NCBI RefSeq assembly: GCF_000834055.1
Contig: NZ_JXSQ01000005.1
Location: forward strand, 1-64,000
Origin: Leucobacter komagatae
GTDB taxonomy: Bacteria > Actinomycetota > Actinomycetes > Actinomycetales > Microbacteriaceae
Reading direction: 5' to 3'
DNA length: 64,000 nucleotides
Below the pieces are notes generated by a model. It made no database searches. It was not told where the DNA came from and worked only from the letters and a program-made list of their open reading frames with translations. Below are positions 35,822-44,795 of this stretch, in pieces; position 1 is the stretch's first letter; every line of letters begins with the position of its first letter. The position numbers were made by a program, and so were the translations under genes.

Positions 35822-35827
35822 GATAAT
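35822..35827 (+). promoter_or_regulatory. -10 hexamer, leaderless promoter of DUF3093 gene
   Basis: GATAAT, 6 nt before the ATG at 35834; no Shine-Dalgarno. Confidence 0.5.
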
Positions 35828-35833
35828 GGGGGC

Positions 35834-36289
35834 ATGACCGCACAGACCACGGCGATCCGCTACCGCGAACGCCTTCTGCCTGGGATCGGATTCTTCTCCG
35901 CCTGGCTACTCATCGTCCCAGCAACGGCACTCGTCATGATGCCCATCCAGGAGCGACTGGCGATTCCCGTCGCAATCGGCATGTATGTGCTTGTTTCGCT
36001 CATCTTCATCGCGCTCAGCCCCGTCATTGAGGTGCGCGATGGTTCGTTCAGGGCCGGGCGCGCCACCATCCCCGTCGGCCTCGTCGGGGAGGTAGAACCG
36101 CTCGGATCGGACGCGCTCCGGGACGCAATCGGGCCCGGAGCTGACGCCCGAAACTATCTGGTCGTGCGTGGTTGGGTACACCGGGGACTGAAAATCGAGA
36201 TCACCGATGCCCAGGACCCAACGCCACACTGGATCGTCACGAGCCGCAAGCCCGTCGCACTTGCAGAAGCGCTCAAGGCTGCGGCCTAA
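35834..36289 (+). CDS. DUF3093 family membrane protein
   Basis: 151 residues with two membrane helices (about 17-37 and 42-63), then a soluble C-terminal part containing VEPLGSDALRDAIGPGADARNYLVVRGWVHRGLKIEITD and HWIVTSRKPVALAEAL, as in DUF3093. The family is actinobacterial and lies next to dut in many genomes; its function is unknown. It is divergent from dut and convergent with the DUF4193 gene (6 bp between stops). Confidence 0.88.
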   Translation: MTAQTTAIRYRERLLPGIGFFSAWLLIVPATALVMMPIQERLAIPVAIGMYVLVSLIFIALSPVIEVRDGSFRAGRATIPVGLVGEVEPLGSDALRDAIGPGADARNYLVVRGWVHRGLKIEITDAQDPTPHWIVTSRKPVALAEALKAAA

Positions 36290-36295
36290 CGTGAG

Positions 36296-36589
36296 TTACG
36301 CGTCGCACTCCACACAGATCGGACCGAGGTCCGTCTCGCGGGAACGCTGCGAACGATGACGCACGAGGAAGCAGCTCACGCAGGTGAACTCATCCGCCTG
36401 CTGCGGAAGCACAACGACGTCGAGCTCAACATCGGAGAGGTCTGAACCGCCGAGGTCGAAGCTCGGGTTGTCGGCGTCTTCTGAGTCGAGCGATGAGGTC
36501 CCCTTCGAAGGGCCACGCTCTTTGAGCGCCTCAATCGACTCAGCTGTTTCGTCATCGTTCTTACGAGGGGCGTCGTAATCGGTTGCCAT
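36296..36589 (-). CDS. DUF4193 zinc-ribbon protein
   Basis: 97 residues from the ATG at 36589, with GCAGGAG 4 nt upstream. The N-terminus is acidic (MATDYDAPRKNDDE), the middle has DLSDVELDVVVLPQQADEF, and the end has two Cys pairs, CVSC and CVEC, which should bind one zinc. The family is a compact actinobacterial protein of unknown role, usually near dut and sepH, as here. Confidence 0.9.
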   Translation of the reverse strand: MATDYDAPRKNDDETAESIEALKERGPSKGTSSLDSEDADNPSFDLGGSDLSDVELDVVVLPQQADEFTCVSCFLVRHRSQRSRETDLGPICVECDA

Positions 36590-36776
36590 GTTTCTCCTGC
36601 TTTTCGTCGCGGCTGGCTTTGGGAGCGGCCATAGTCTGCCGGATAGATCGTTCGAACGCAAACCAAAATTGCTGCAAGCGAACTCAGGGTGAGCCCATCC
36701 GCCCACTCGCCCGAGTCAATACCGACTCTCTGCGGCAAGCTATGACACGCTTGAGCGAACATCGAAGGGATCTGCA

Positions 36777-38273
36777 ATGGATGAACTGCGCGTACTACGG
36801 CGCGAGGAGGGTTCCCTCATCCTCGCGAACGAGCTCGGCGAAGAGTATCGCTTGGCGATCGACGAGGAGGTCGCCCAGGAGGTTCGACTGGCGACACGCC
36901 GTGCTGCGGCTACTGCACGCGTACGGCCGCGCGAGATCCAGGCGCTGCTCCGTGCCGGCAAGACCCGCTCGGAAGTCGCGGCAGAGACCGGCCTCGACGA
37001 GGCAGACGTGGAGCGATTCGAGGAGCCGGTCCGCGCCGAACAGCGGTACATGCTCGACCTCGCACACGCCGTCACCGTTCGCACCGACCCCGCAGCTTCA
37101 GCAGATACGCCCTCGGCGAACGACGGCGAGCAGCGCTTTGGTCAGGTGATCTCGGAGCGCCTCATCGGGCTGGGGAACACGATCAACCTCTGGCGCTCAT
37201 GGCGCGATGAAGACGCAGGGTGGTTGATCGGGCTCGAATTCGACTCGCGCGACGGCGATCACGACGCGGTGTGGAGCTTCGACCACAAGAAGCGCGTGCT
37301 CAGCCCGCTCACGCCTGACGCGACCAACCTGTCAAAGATTGGCGACCTTGGCGACAGGCTCATTCCCAAGCTGCGCGCTGTCGACAACGAGCAGAATGAG
37401 CGACGCGAGCCTGAAACCTTTGATCCAGATGCTCTGCTCGCCCCGACCGCAGAGGTCCAACCGATCACGCCTGACACCGACCAGGCGGCTGCTGCCAGCG
37501 AAGACGCTCCGCTCAGCCCAGACGCAGAATATGAGCGGCGCAGGGAAATCGACACCCTCGCGATCAACACGCCGGATGACCGTGACGGCGACCTGAGTCA
37601 AACGGCAGATCTGCTCGACGCGCTCAGGCGACGGCGCGGGGAGCGCTCGCTCGAAGCGGAGCTGCCCATTGAAGACCTGCCGCGCGCGGACCGCGCAGAG
37701 GAGCTCGCTGATGGCGGCAACGACGCGAATGATCAGGGAGCGACCGACGCGGGGGCTGACGAGGCACCAACGAACGGCTCCCCCGCCGGCGGCGAGCCGC
37801 AGGCCGGCGCAGAATCGGGAATCAGCGGGCTCGTCGATCCGGGGCCGAGCACCCGCCCCGTCCGGCGATCAGGCGCAGCCGCGAACATTTGGGGAACCTC
37901 CGGCGTGTCTGGCACCCCAGACACGCCGGCCGTTCCGCGCAAGGCCCCAGGTTCGACCCCCAACGCTCCGCGCAGCGACGAGCGTTCCGGCGGGCAGGGG
38001 CAGCAGAATGAGCCGTCGCGCCTGCGGGCCGTGCTCGGTGACATCTCCGGGCCTCCTGGGGTTCGCGCCTCCCGATCCGACTCCTCTCCGGCTACACCGG
38101 CGCAGACCAGCTCCTCGCGAGCGAGCGAGCCCGCAAGCGACAGCGCCGACGCCCAAGCGAAGCCCTCTGGGAAGCGTTCCGAAGCGAAACGCGACAGCAA
38201 GCGCGGTCGTTCTTCGATCCCGAGCTGGGACGACATCCTGTTCGGAACTCGCAGCGACGACGACCCCGCGTAG
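36777..38273 (+). CDS. sepH: septation protein SepH (DUF3071)
   Basis: 498 residues; the start has AAGGGATC upstream. SepH binds FtsZ and promotes septal filament assembly, shown in Streptomyces and Mycobacterium. The N-terminal DUF3071 domain occupies about 1-170 with MDELRVLRREEGSLIL, a helix-turn-helix (RPREIQALLRAGKTRSEVAAETGL) and WRSWRDEDAGWLIGLEFDS. Residues 180-498 are Pro/Ser/Asp-rich and likely disordered, ending in RSSIPSWDDILFGTRSDDD, the conserved C-terminal patch of the family. It stands alone in front of the DUF4193/dut cluster. Confidence 0.95.
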   Translation: MDELRVLRREEGSLILANELGEEYRLAIDEEVAQEVRLATRRAAATARVRPREIQALLRAGKTRSEVAAETGLDEADVERFEEPVRAEQRYMLDLAHAVTVRTDPAASADTPSANDGEQRFGQVISERLIGLGNTINLWRSWRDEDAGWLIGLEFDSRDGDHDAVWSFDHKKRVLSPLTPDATNLSKIGDLGDRLIPKLRAVDNEQNERREPETFDPDALLAPTAEVQPITPDTDQAAAASEDAPLSPDAEYERRREIDTLAINTPDDRDGDLSQTADLLDALRRRRGERSLEAELPIEDLPRADRAEELADGGNDANDQGATDAGADEAPTNGSPAGGEPQAGAESGISGLVDPGPSTRPVRRSGAAANIWGTSGVSGTPDTPAVPRKAPGSTPNAPRSDERSGGQGQQNEPSRLRAVLGDISGPPGVRASRSDSSPATPAQTSSSRASEPASDSADAQAKPSGKRSEAKRDSKRGRSSIPSWDDILFGTRSDDDPA

Positions 38274-38351
38274 TCCGGCGCTACCCGGCGCGCTCCCCGG
38301 CGGGGTCGCAGCTGCACGCCACTTCGTCGCTGCGGCGCGCACCTGCTCCTG

Positions 38352-39593
38352 CTAGGAGCGCGCTGCTGCGACGAGTTCGATGGCTCTGGCAAACCCCGAG
38401 CCAGCGAGCGCACCGCCGAGAATAAGTGGGATCCCTCGTTCCTCGTCCGTCCACGAGCCGTGCTGCCCGATGAGATCAAACGCCTGGGGGTCATCAGACG
38501 TCGCGTAATAGGCGCACTGGCCGCGCGCGGCGAGCAGCACATCGCCGACCCGGGCCCGGACCCCCTCGCCCTCTGTTAGGCCAAACACGCCGGCCGCGAA
38601 CGCATCGTCCCGAGTTGCGACCCACGCTCGCTTCCCCTCGCGCTGCTCGAGCTCGGCGGCAAACGCCGCGGGATCCGCACCCTCCTTCAGATAGAAGCTG
38701 CGGAATCGAGGCTCACCCCCGAATGCAGCTACATCGGCGAACTCAGGTGATTCAAGGTCGAATACGATCTGCTGGTGGGCCTGCACGTCTACCATGCCAT
38801 GGTCTGCTGTCACGATGAGACCGGTGTCACTCGGCAGGCCAGTGAGGAAGTCGGCAACGGCCTGATCGAGCTGCTCAAGCCGCCTCAGCCATGCCTCGCT
38901 CTGCCAACCGTGCTGGTGCCCGGCCCGATCGAGCTCGTCAACATACACATAGGCGAGGGTCGGTTCGCCTGAGGAGATGTCCTGCTTAGCCGCCGCGAAC
39001 CTGTCGGCAATGCGATCACCACCGACGTAGTCGGCTCCCCGGAGAATCGCCCCGGTAAGCCCGCTCGTAGCGTGCGCCGGCCTCCCATAGCAGCGGGCGC
39101 GGATGCCGAGTGCCGCTGCGCTACCAAAGAGCGGTTCCGCGCGCTGCCACGCCGTTGGCTCTGCGATGCCCTCCCAGTCGCGCAGCGGCGAGATGAGGCC
39201 GAGCGACGGGTGCATGATGCGGTAGCCGATGAGTCCGTGTTCGGCTGGCAAGCGCCCCGTCGTGAGTGTCGTGAGCGCGGCTGCGGTCGTGGACGGGCTC
39301 ACTGTCGTGATCCGCCGGTTCGGCAACGCAGCCAGCGTTGGCGCGTGTGCGCTACTCGACTTGAGGTTCGCGCTCCCCAACCCGTCGACGGCGAGAATCA
39401 CGAGCGAGCGTAGCGGCGGGGTGTGTTGAAGCACGGTGGCGCAGAGCGATTGCGCTGCCTCGGAATCTCCAAGGCCGGCAGCTTCGGCAAGCACGGCAGC
39501 GGCCGGTCGTTCGTTTCCGAGGGCGAGAGCTGCAAGCCCAGTCGGGAAAATCGCGGCAAGCCTCCCGCCGTTGTCGGTGGCAGTCGGTAGCAT
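38352..39593 (-). CDS. alkaline-phosphatase-fold nucleotide pyrophosphatase/phosphodiesterase
   Basis: 413 residues from the ATG at 39593. Metal-ligand and nucleophile segments of the alkaline phosphatase superfamily can be seen: LVILAVDGLG near residue 72, STTAAALTTLTTG (probable Thr nucleophile), YVYVDELDRAGHQHG, and VTADHGMVDV. These fit the NPP subgroup, which hydrolyses phosphodiester or pyrophosphate bonds. No signal peptide is evident. The start lies only 9 bp from the divergent parC start. Confidence 0.9.
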   Translation of the reverse strand: MLPTATDNGGRLAAIFPTGLAALALGNERPAAAVLAEAAGLGDSEAAQSLCATVLQHTPPLRSLVILAVDGLGSANLKSSSAHAPTLAALPNRRITTVSPSTTAAALTTLTTGRLPAEHGLIGYRIMHPSLGLISPLRDWEGIAEPTAWQRAEPLFGSAAALGIRARCYGRPAHATSGLTGAILRGADYVGGDRIADRFAAAKQDISSGEPTLAYVYVDELDRAGHQHGWQSEAWLRRLEQLDQAVADFLTGLPSDTGLIVTADHGMVDVQAHQQIVFDLESPEFADVAAFGGEPRFRSFYLKEGADPAAFAAELEQREGKRAWVATRDDAFAAGVFGLTEGEGVRARVGDVLLAARGQCAYYATSDDPQAFDLIGQHGSWTDEERGIPLILGGALAGSGFARAIELVAAARS

Positions 39594-39599
39594 GAATCC

Positions 39600-39605
39600 A
39601 TTATG
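39600..39605 (-). promoter_or_regulatory. -10 hexamer, leaderless promoter of phosphodiesterase gene
   Basis: CATAAT on the minus strand, 6 nt before the ATG at 39593. It overlaps the first codon of parC. Confidence 0.45.
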
Positions 39606-42074
39606 GCCGACGTAACCGACATGGATACTTCCGGAGCAGCCCACGAGGCGGCCGGCGAACGCATCGAAGACATCGACATCTCCAACGAGATGGAGGGGTC
39701 CTTCCTCGAGTATGCGTATTCGGTGATCTATTCACGCGCTCTTCCCGATGCCCGCGACGGCCTGAAGCCGGTACAGCGCCGCATCCTGTACATGATGACG
39801 GACATGGGCCTGCGCCCCGACAAGGGGCACGTGAAGTCCGCCCGCGTTGTTGGCGAGGTCATGGGGAAGCTCCACCCCCACGGTGACTCGTCGATCTACG
39901 ACGCCCTGGTGAGGCTCTCGCAGGAGTTTGCGATGCGCCTGCCACTCGTCGATGGCCACGGCAACTTTGGCTCGCTCGACGACGGTCCCGCGGCGTCTCG
40001 ATACACCGAAGCTCGCCTGGCTGGCGCAGCGCTCGCGATGACCGAGTCGCTCGATGAGGATGTTGTCGACTTCATCCCGAACTACGACAACCAGTTGCTA
40101 CAGCCAGAGGTGCTGCCCTCAGCCGTGCCGAACCTGCTCGTGAACGGCGCGAGCGGCATCGCCGTCGGCATGGCGACGAACCTGGCACCCCACAACCTCA
40201 TTGAGGTCGTTGAGGGGGCGAAGCATCTCCTATTCAACCCTGGGGCCACAGTCGAAGAACTGATGGAGTTCATCCCGGGGCCCGACCTTCCCGGCGGCGG
40301 CACCATTGTTGGGCTCGACGGCGTCCGAGACGCATACCGGACGGGCCGTGGTGCTTTTCGGACCCGGGCGAGGGTATCGGTAGAGCAGCTCGGCCCACGC
40401 CGCACGGGCATTGTCGTGACGGAGCTGCCATACCTGGTCGGCCCCGAGCGGGTCATCGAGAAGATCAAGCAGGGCGTCGAAGCCAAGAAGATCACCGGCA
40501 TCACCGACGTTGTCGATCTCACTGACCGCAAGAACGGGCTCAAGCTCGTCATCACGCTCAAGACCGGTTTCTCACCGGAGGCCGTGCTTGAGCTTCTCTA
40601 CCGCTACACGCCGCTCGAGGATTCCTTCAGCATCAACTCTGTCGCGCTGGTCAAGGGTCAGCCTCAGACCCTGAGCTTGCGTGAAATGCTCGGCGTATTC
40701 CTCGAACACCGTGTGTCCGTGGTCACCCGCCGGAGCGAGTTCCGCCTCCGCAAGCGCCGCGAGCGCCTGCACCTGGTTGAGGGGCTGCTCATCGCGATCC
40801 TCGACATCGACGAGGTCATTCAGGTCGTCCGCACAAGCGACGACGCAGACGAGGCTCGCACGCGACTGCAGCAGGTCTTCGACCTCTCCGAGCAGCAAGC
40901 CGAGTACATTCTTGAGCTCCGCCTGCGCAGACTCACCCGCTTCTCACGCGTCGAACTTGAGGCAGAGCGTGACGAACTCCAGGCGGAGATCGCTGCGCTG
41001 CTTGAGATCCTCGGGAGCAAGGAGAAACTCCGCGGGGTTGTCGCGAGCGAGCTAGACGCGGCCTCCGCGGCATACGGTACGCCTCGCCGCACGCTACTCA
41101 CCGGCGCGGTCGCCCGCCCCGCGCGCGCTGCCGTTTCGGCCGACGCGTTGCAGGTTGCTGACAGCCCCTGCACAATCATGCTCTCGGCAACCGGCCGTGC
41201 GCTCCGCGTCGACCGCGACCCGGAGGCTGCCGAGGCGACTCGCGCAGCGCCGCGGGCAACGAAGCACGGAGCGGTACTCGCACGCATCGCGACCACCGTG
41301 CGCGGCGAGCTCGGCGCGATCCTCTCCGACGGCACCCTGCACCGCTTCACCCCGGTGGATCTGCCGCTCGTCCCCGCTGCCTCCATTGCGTTCTCGGCGG
41401 GTGTGAAGCTCACCGAATACATTGGGCTCACTGACAAGAAGCTCAAGATCGTGGGCATCGTGCCGCTCGACTCCGAGGAGCCGGTCGGCCTGTTCACCGC
41501 TCAGGGCATTGTCAAGCGGGTCGTGCTCACCGATCTGCCTGCGCGCCAAGACTTCGAGGTGATTACGCTCAAGCCTGGCGACCGGCTCGTTGCCGCGTTC
41601 CCCGCGACTGACGGATCCGAGTTTGCCGCGGTCACCAGTGACGCCCAGCTGCTGCGCTTTGAGTCGGCGCTCGTTCGCCCGCAGGGGCGCCCTGCCGGCG
41701 GTATGGCAGGAATGAAGCTCGGTTCGGGCGCCTCGGTGATCTTCGCAACAGCCGTCCCCGCCGACGCGGAGGCACGGGTCGCAACGGTCGCCGAGGGCAC
41801 AGACGAGAACGCACTGCTCAGCACAAGCGTCACCTCAGCGAAGGTGTCGGATTGGGCCGAGTTCCCGGCGAAGGGCCGCGCGACTGGCGGGGTGCGCGCA
41901 CAGCGCTTCCTCAAGGGTGAGGACGCGCTCGTCGCGGCCTGGGTTGGCGAGGGTGAACCTCGTGCGCTCGCGGCCGACGGTGCGGCGCGCAAGCTCCCGG
42001 AGACGCTCGGCAAGCGCGACGGGTCGGGCACGCTGCTCGACGCGGCGATCGCTCACATCGGCCAAGCTCCTTAG
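39603..42074 (+). CDS. parC: DNA topoisomerase IV subunit A
   Basis: 823 residues. Breakage-reunion subunit of a type IIA topoisomerase. The quinolone-determining region has HPHGDSSIYDALVRL, the catalytic Tyr is in AASRYTEARL, and the GyrA-like N-terminal signature is LPDARDGLKPVQRRIL. The C-terminal beta-pinwheel blades run from about 500 on, without the intact GyrA box (QRRGGRG) of gyrase, so ParC rather than GyrA. ParE is encoded 8.9 kb away on the other strand. The start shows no ribosome-binding site; TAGCAT lies 9 nt upstream. Confidence 0.93.
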   Translation: MADVTDMDTSGAAHEAAGERIEDIDISNEMEGSFLEYAYSVIYSRALPDARDGLKPVQRRILYMMTDMGLRPDKGHVKSARVVGEVMGKLHPHGDSSIYDALVRLSQEFAMRLPLVDGHGNFGSLDDGPAASRYTEARLAGAALAMTESLDEDVVDFIPNYDNQLLQPEVLPSAVPNLLVNGASGIAVGMATNLAPHNLIEVVEGAKHLLFNPGATVEELMEFIPGPDLPGGGTIVGLDGVRDAYRTGRGAFRTRARVSVEQLGPRRTGIVVTELPYLVGPERVIEKIKQGVEAKKITGITDVVDLTDRKNGLKLVITLKTGFSPEAVLELLYRYTPLEDSFSINSVALVKGQPQTLSLREMLGVFLEHRVSVVTRRSEFRLRKRRERLHLVEGLLIAILDIDEVIQVVRTSDDADEARTRLQQVFDLSEQQAEYILELRLRRLTRFSRVELEAERDELQAEIAALLEILGSKEKLRGVVASELDAASAAYGTPRRTLLTGAVARPARAAVSADALQVADSPCTIMLSATGRALRVDRDPEAAEATRAAPRATKHGAVLARIATTVRGELGAILSDGTLHRFTPVDLPLVPAASIAFSAGVKLTEYIGLTDKKLKIVGIVPLDSEEPVGLFTAQGIVKRVVLTDLPARQDFEVITLKPGDRLVAAFPATDGSEFAAVTSDAQLLRFESALVRPQGRPAGGMAGMKLGSGASVIFATAVPADAEARVATVAEGTDENALLSTSVTSAKVSDWAEFPAKGRATGGVRAQRFLKGEDALVAAWVGEGEPRALAADGAARKLPETLGKRDGSGTLLDAAIAHIGQAP

Positions 42075-42093
42075 CTAGCCGACGCGCGGCGCG

Positions 42094-42978
42094 CTAGCCT
42101 CCGAGGGCTCGGATCACCTGCGCCGCGAGCGGGGAGCCGGCTGCCTCGGCGATCTCAAGCGCCGAGACGCCGTCGGAATCGACGGTTCCGGGCTCGGCCC
42201 CGGCACGCAGCGCAAGCGCGACGGCATCCGCGTCGCCAGCTGCGGCGGCCGCAAGCAAGGCTGGGCCTGGCTCGGCGGGCAACGGCGTGCCGGTGAGGGT
42301 CTGCAGGATGCCGTACTGGCCAGAAAAGCCGCGCTGGTCGGCCATCTGCAGTGGCGTCAGCCCCTCGCTCACCGACAGGGTGTCGAACGCCGCGCCCCCG
42401 GCAACAAGCACCCTGAGCGTCGCGTGATAGCTCGGGTCATCGCGACCGAGCCACACGGCTTCATGGATGGCCTGGTATCCGAGGTTGTTCACGTGGTCGA
42501 CGGGGACGCCCGCGCGGATGAGTTCGCCCGAAATGTCCCAGTGTCCCCGCTCCGCCGCGCGAATGAGGCCAGTGCCATCCCAGCTGTCGAGGGCCTCGGG
42601 GTTCGCGCCGTGCTCGAGCGTGAGCCGGAGGAGTTCAAGTCTCCCCTCGCTCGTTGCAATGAGGTAGGGCGATTGCACCGTGTCGTCCACGGCGTTCACG
42701 TCGGCGCCCCATTCGATGAGCTGCTTGGCCGCGGAGACGTCGTTCGCCCAGGCAGCGTCCCGCAGCCGCCGGTCGAGCTCGGCCTGCTCGAGCTTCGGAG
42801 CTGCTGGCTCCGATGGCGTCTCGGCTGCGTCTTCGGTAGGCGCGGGCGTCGGCACGGCTTCGCTGGTTGTTGGCGGCTGGCGAACCGTATCGCCTGGTTC
42901 TGGCGCGCATGCTGCGAGGCCAAAGCCCATCCCGGCAACCACGACGACGCCGGCAGCGGCACGCACCCAGTTCTTCAT
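42094..42978 (-). CDS. ankyrin-repeat lipoprotein
   Basis: 294 residues from the ATG at 42978; the longer frame has an Arg-rich head without start signals. The lipobox is GLAAC (Cys at 24), so it is attached to the outer face of the membrane. A Pro/Thr/Glu linker leads to ankyrin repeats at about 75-290: AKQLIEWGADVNAVDD, LLRLTLEHGANPEALDSWDGTGLIRAAERGHW, ADAVALALRAGAEPGTVDSDGVSALEIAEAAG. Ankyrin repeats bind proteins; the partner is unknown. It converges with parC. Confidence 0.9.
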   Translation of the reverse strand: MKNWVRAAAGVVVVAGMGFGLAACAPEPGDTVRQPPTTSEAVPTPAPTEDAAETPSEPAAPKLEQAELDRRLRDAAWANDVSAAKQLIEWGADVNAVDDTVQSPYLIATSEGRLELLRLTLEHGANPEALDSWDGTGLIRAAERGHWDISGELIRAGVPVDHVNNLGYQAIHEAVWLGRDDPSYHATLRVLVAGGAAFDTLSVSEGLTPLQMADQRGFSGQYGILQTLTGTPLPAEPGPALLAAAAAGDADAVALALRAGAEPGTVDSDGVSALEIAEAAGSPLAAQVIRALGG

Positions 42979-43195
42979 GTGTGAGTAGCTCCCGGGTTCA
43001 GTGTGGTGCCGAACGGGCGTGCGGCAAAGCAACACGCTATCAAACGCCAAGGCCTCGCGCCTCGCGCCGCGCCCTGCACCGCGCCCTGCACCGCATGCCA
43101 CGCCTGGCCCCGATAGCGCCCGCGCCGGGCTCGCACCGCGCCCTCGAGCGCCACCGCAGCGGGGCGCGTGTCAGGTCGCCCGCTGACCGGCGCGG

Positions 43196-44671
43196 CTATC
43201 GGGAGTCGGCGACGCGGATCGCTTCGCGTCGTGTGGCGACCCCGAGCTTGCGGTAAATCGCCCTGATGTGAGTCTTCACCGTCGGGTAGGCGATCGCGAG
43301 GTGGGCGGCGATCTCCTCCCCCGTTCGCGTGGTGCGGAGCTGGGTGAGGATCTCCCGTTCGCGCTTCGTGAGCATCCCCGATGCGAGCCGTGAGTGGGAG
43401 TCGCGCTGCGCGAATATCAGCTGGAGGAAGTCGTCGTGCTGCGAACCGCGATGCGCGTGCGCCGAGAGGAGGTCGCCAAGTGGGGCATGCGTCGACAGGA
43501 ACGGCGTGAGGACGCCTTCGAGCGCTGCCATGCCGAGTGCGCGGTCGAGGTGCTCGTGAGCGAGCGGACCGCGCCCCGCCATCGCGCTCAGGCAGGCCGA
43601 GGTGACAAGGGAGCTCACCTGCGCGTAGCTTGGGGCGGCGGTCGCGGCGACGAGCTTCAGCGCCTGGCCTGCGAGCTCGCGTTCACCCAATCGCTCAAAG
43701 AGCGCGGCGAGTAGCGCGTGCGCAACGGGCGCTCCCGTGCGGGTGAGCGCTGGAGAGGCGATCTTCTTCGCGAGCGCGGGCTGCCCCTCCGCGTAGACAA
43801 GCCACCCAGAGGCGACGCCGCGGAGAATCCCCCACGGTACGCCGTGCTTGTCCGCAACGCTCACCCCTTGGAGGAGCTCGTGCGCCTCGCGGAATCGGTG
43901 CTGCCGATTCACTGCGACGAGACTCAGCGTGAGGTAGAGGCGCGCGTATGCCTCGAAATTGGTTCCGGGGCTGCCTGGCGACACGAGCGATCCGAGCAGC
44001 GTGATCGCGGTTTCGAAGTCGCCCCGCCAGTAGGCGATCGAACCGCGCGTCGAGTCGACGAGACCGCCCTCGAACAGGTCCCAGTCACTCGCCGATTCGC
44101 GAAGTGGGAGGCCGTCGAGGATCAGCGTCGCCTCACTGAAGAATCCCGCCTGCGCGAGAGCAAACGCGAGGTTCGCTTGTGCGAGTCTGTGCGTCTCTGG
44201 ACGTGAGTGCAGCCGCGCTTCCTCGCTCGCCGAGCGGAGCAGGGCGATCGCCTCCCCGAGGTTTCTGCGCAGGCGTACCTCCGCCCACCCGAGTAGGAAC
44301 AGTGCGGACGGGTAGTCGTCGTCGGGGCCGCAGGCCGAGAGCGCTTCGCGGGCCGAATCCGCTATCGCGGACTTCGTCGTGTTGTCTGGCGCGAGCAGCA
44401 GGTTCGTAAAGCACGCGACAAACTCACTCGTTTCGGGGCGCGAGCCCTGCCCGCGCAGGAATGCGGCGCCGTGGGTGTCGCCAGCAAGGTCCCTGCAGCA
44501 GGCACGGATGAGCAGCAGGTTCGGGTCGATCGGCTCTGGAAACTCGACGCACAGCTGCTCGAGCTCCGCCGTGTGCGATTCGAGGATCAGCCGGAGCCAG
44601 TGCCTCCTGAGGAGCGCCAATGCCGTCGCGGGCGCACCGGTCGTGAGCTCCTGTCGGATGGCATCGATCAT
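43196..44671 (-). CDS. LuxR-type regulator with TPR-like N-terminus
   Basis: 491 residues. The C-terminal 65 residues are a GerE/LuxR helix-turn-helix: LTKREREILTQLRTTRTGEEIAAHLAIAYPTVKTHIRAIYRKLGVATRREAI. The other 420 residues are helical repeats rich in Leu and Ala (for example LFLLGWAEVRLRRNLGEAIALLRSASEEARL), like the MalT/LAL C-terminal part, but the N-terminal ATPase of LAL regulators is absent. The signal it reads is unknown. It is divergent from the SulP operon, 124 bp away, and is its most likely controller. A TATTCT -10 box lies 7 nt before the ATG. Confidence 0.92.
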   Translation of the reverse strand: MIDAIRQELTTGAPATALALLRRHWLRLILESHTAELEQLCVEFPEPIDPNLLLIRACCRDLAGDTHGAAFLRGQGSRPETSEFVACFTNLLLAPDNTTKSAIADSAREALSACGPDDDYPSALFLLGWAEVRLRRNLGEAIALLRSASEEARLHSRPETHRLAQANLAFALAQAGFFSEATLILDGLPLRESASDWDLFEGGLVDSTRGSIAYWRGDFETAITLLGSLVSPGSPGTNFEAYARLYLTLSLVAVNRQHRFREAHELLQGVSVADKHGVPWGILRGVASGWLVYAEGQPALAKKIASPALTRTGAPVAHALLAALFERLGERELAGQALKLVAATAAPSYAQVSSLVTSACLSAMAGRGPLAHEHLDRALGMAALEGVLTPFLSTHAPLGDLLSAHAHRGSQHDDFLQLIFAQRDSHSRLASGMLTKREREILTQLRTTRTGEEIAAHLAIAYPTVKTHIRAIYRKLGVATRREAIRVADSR

Positions 44672-44678
44672 GTCTCAC

Positions 44679-44684
44679 AGAATA
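44679..44684 (-). promoter_or_regulatory. -10 hexamer, leaderless promoter of LuxR-type gene
   Basis: TATTCT on the minus strand, 7 nt before the ATG at 44671. Confidence 0.5.
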
Positions 44685-44795
44685 GTCCCGCGCCGCCCAG
44701 GGCGGAGCGACGCGCAGCGGGGGCTGGCGCGATCTCATCCGAAAAGGTTGAGACACTCCCCTCAGCATCAGCTATTCAATGACTATTGGTAGACG

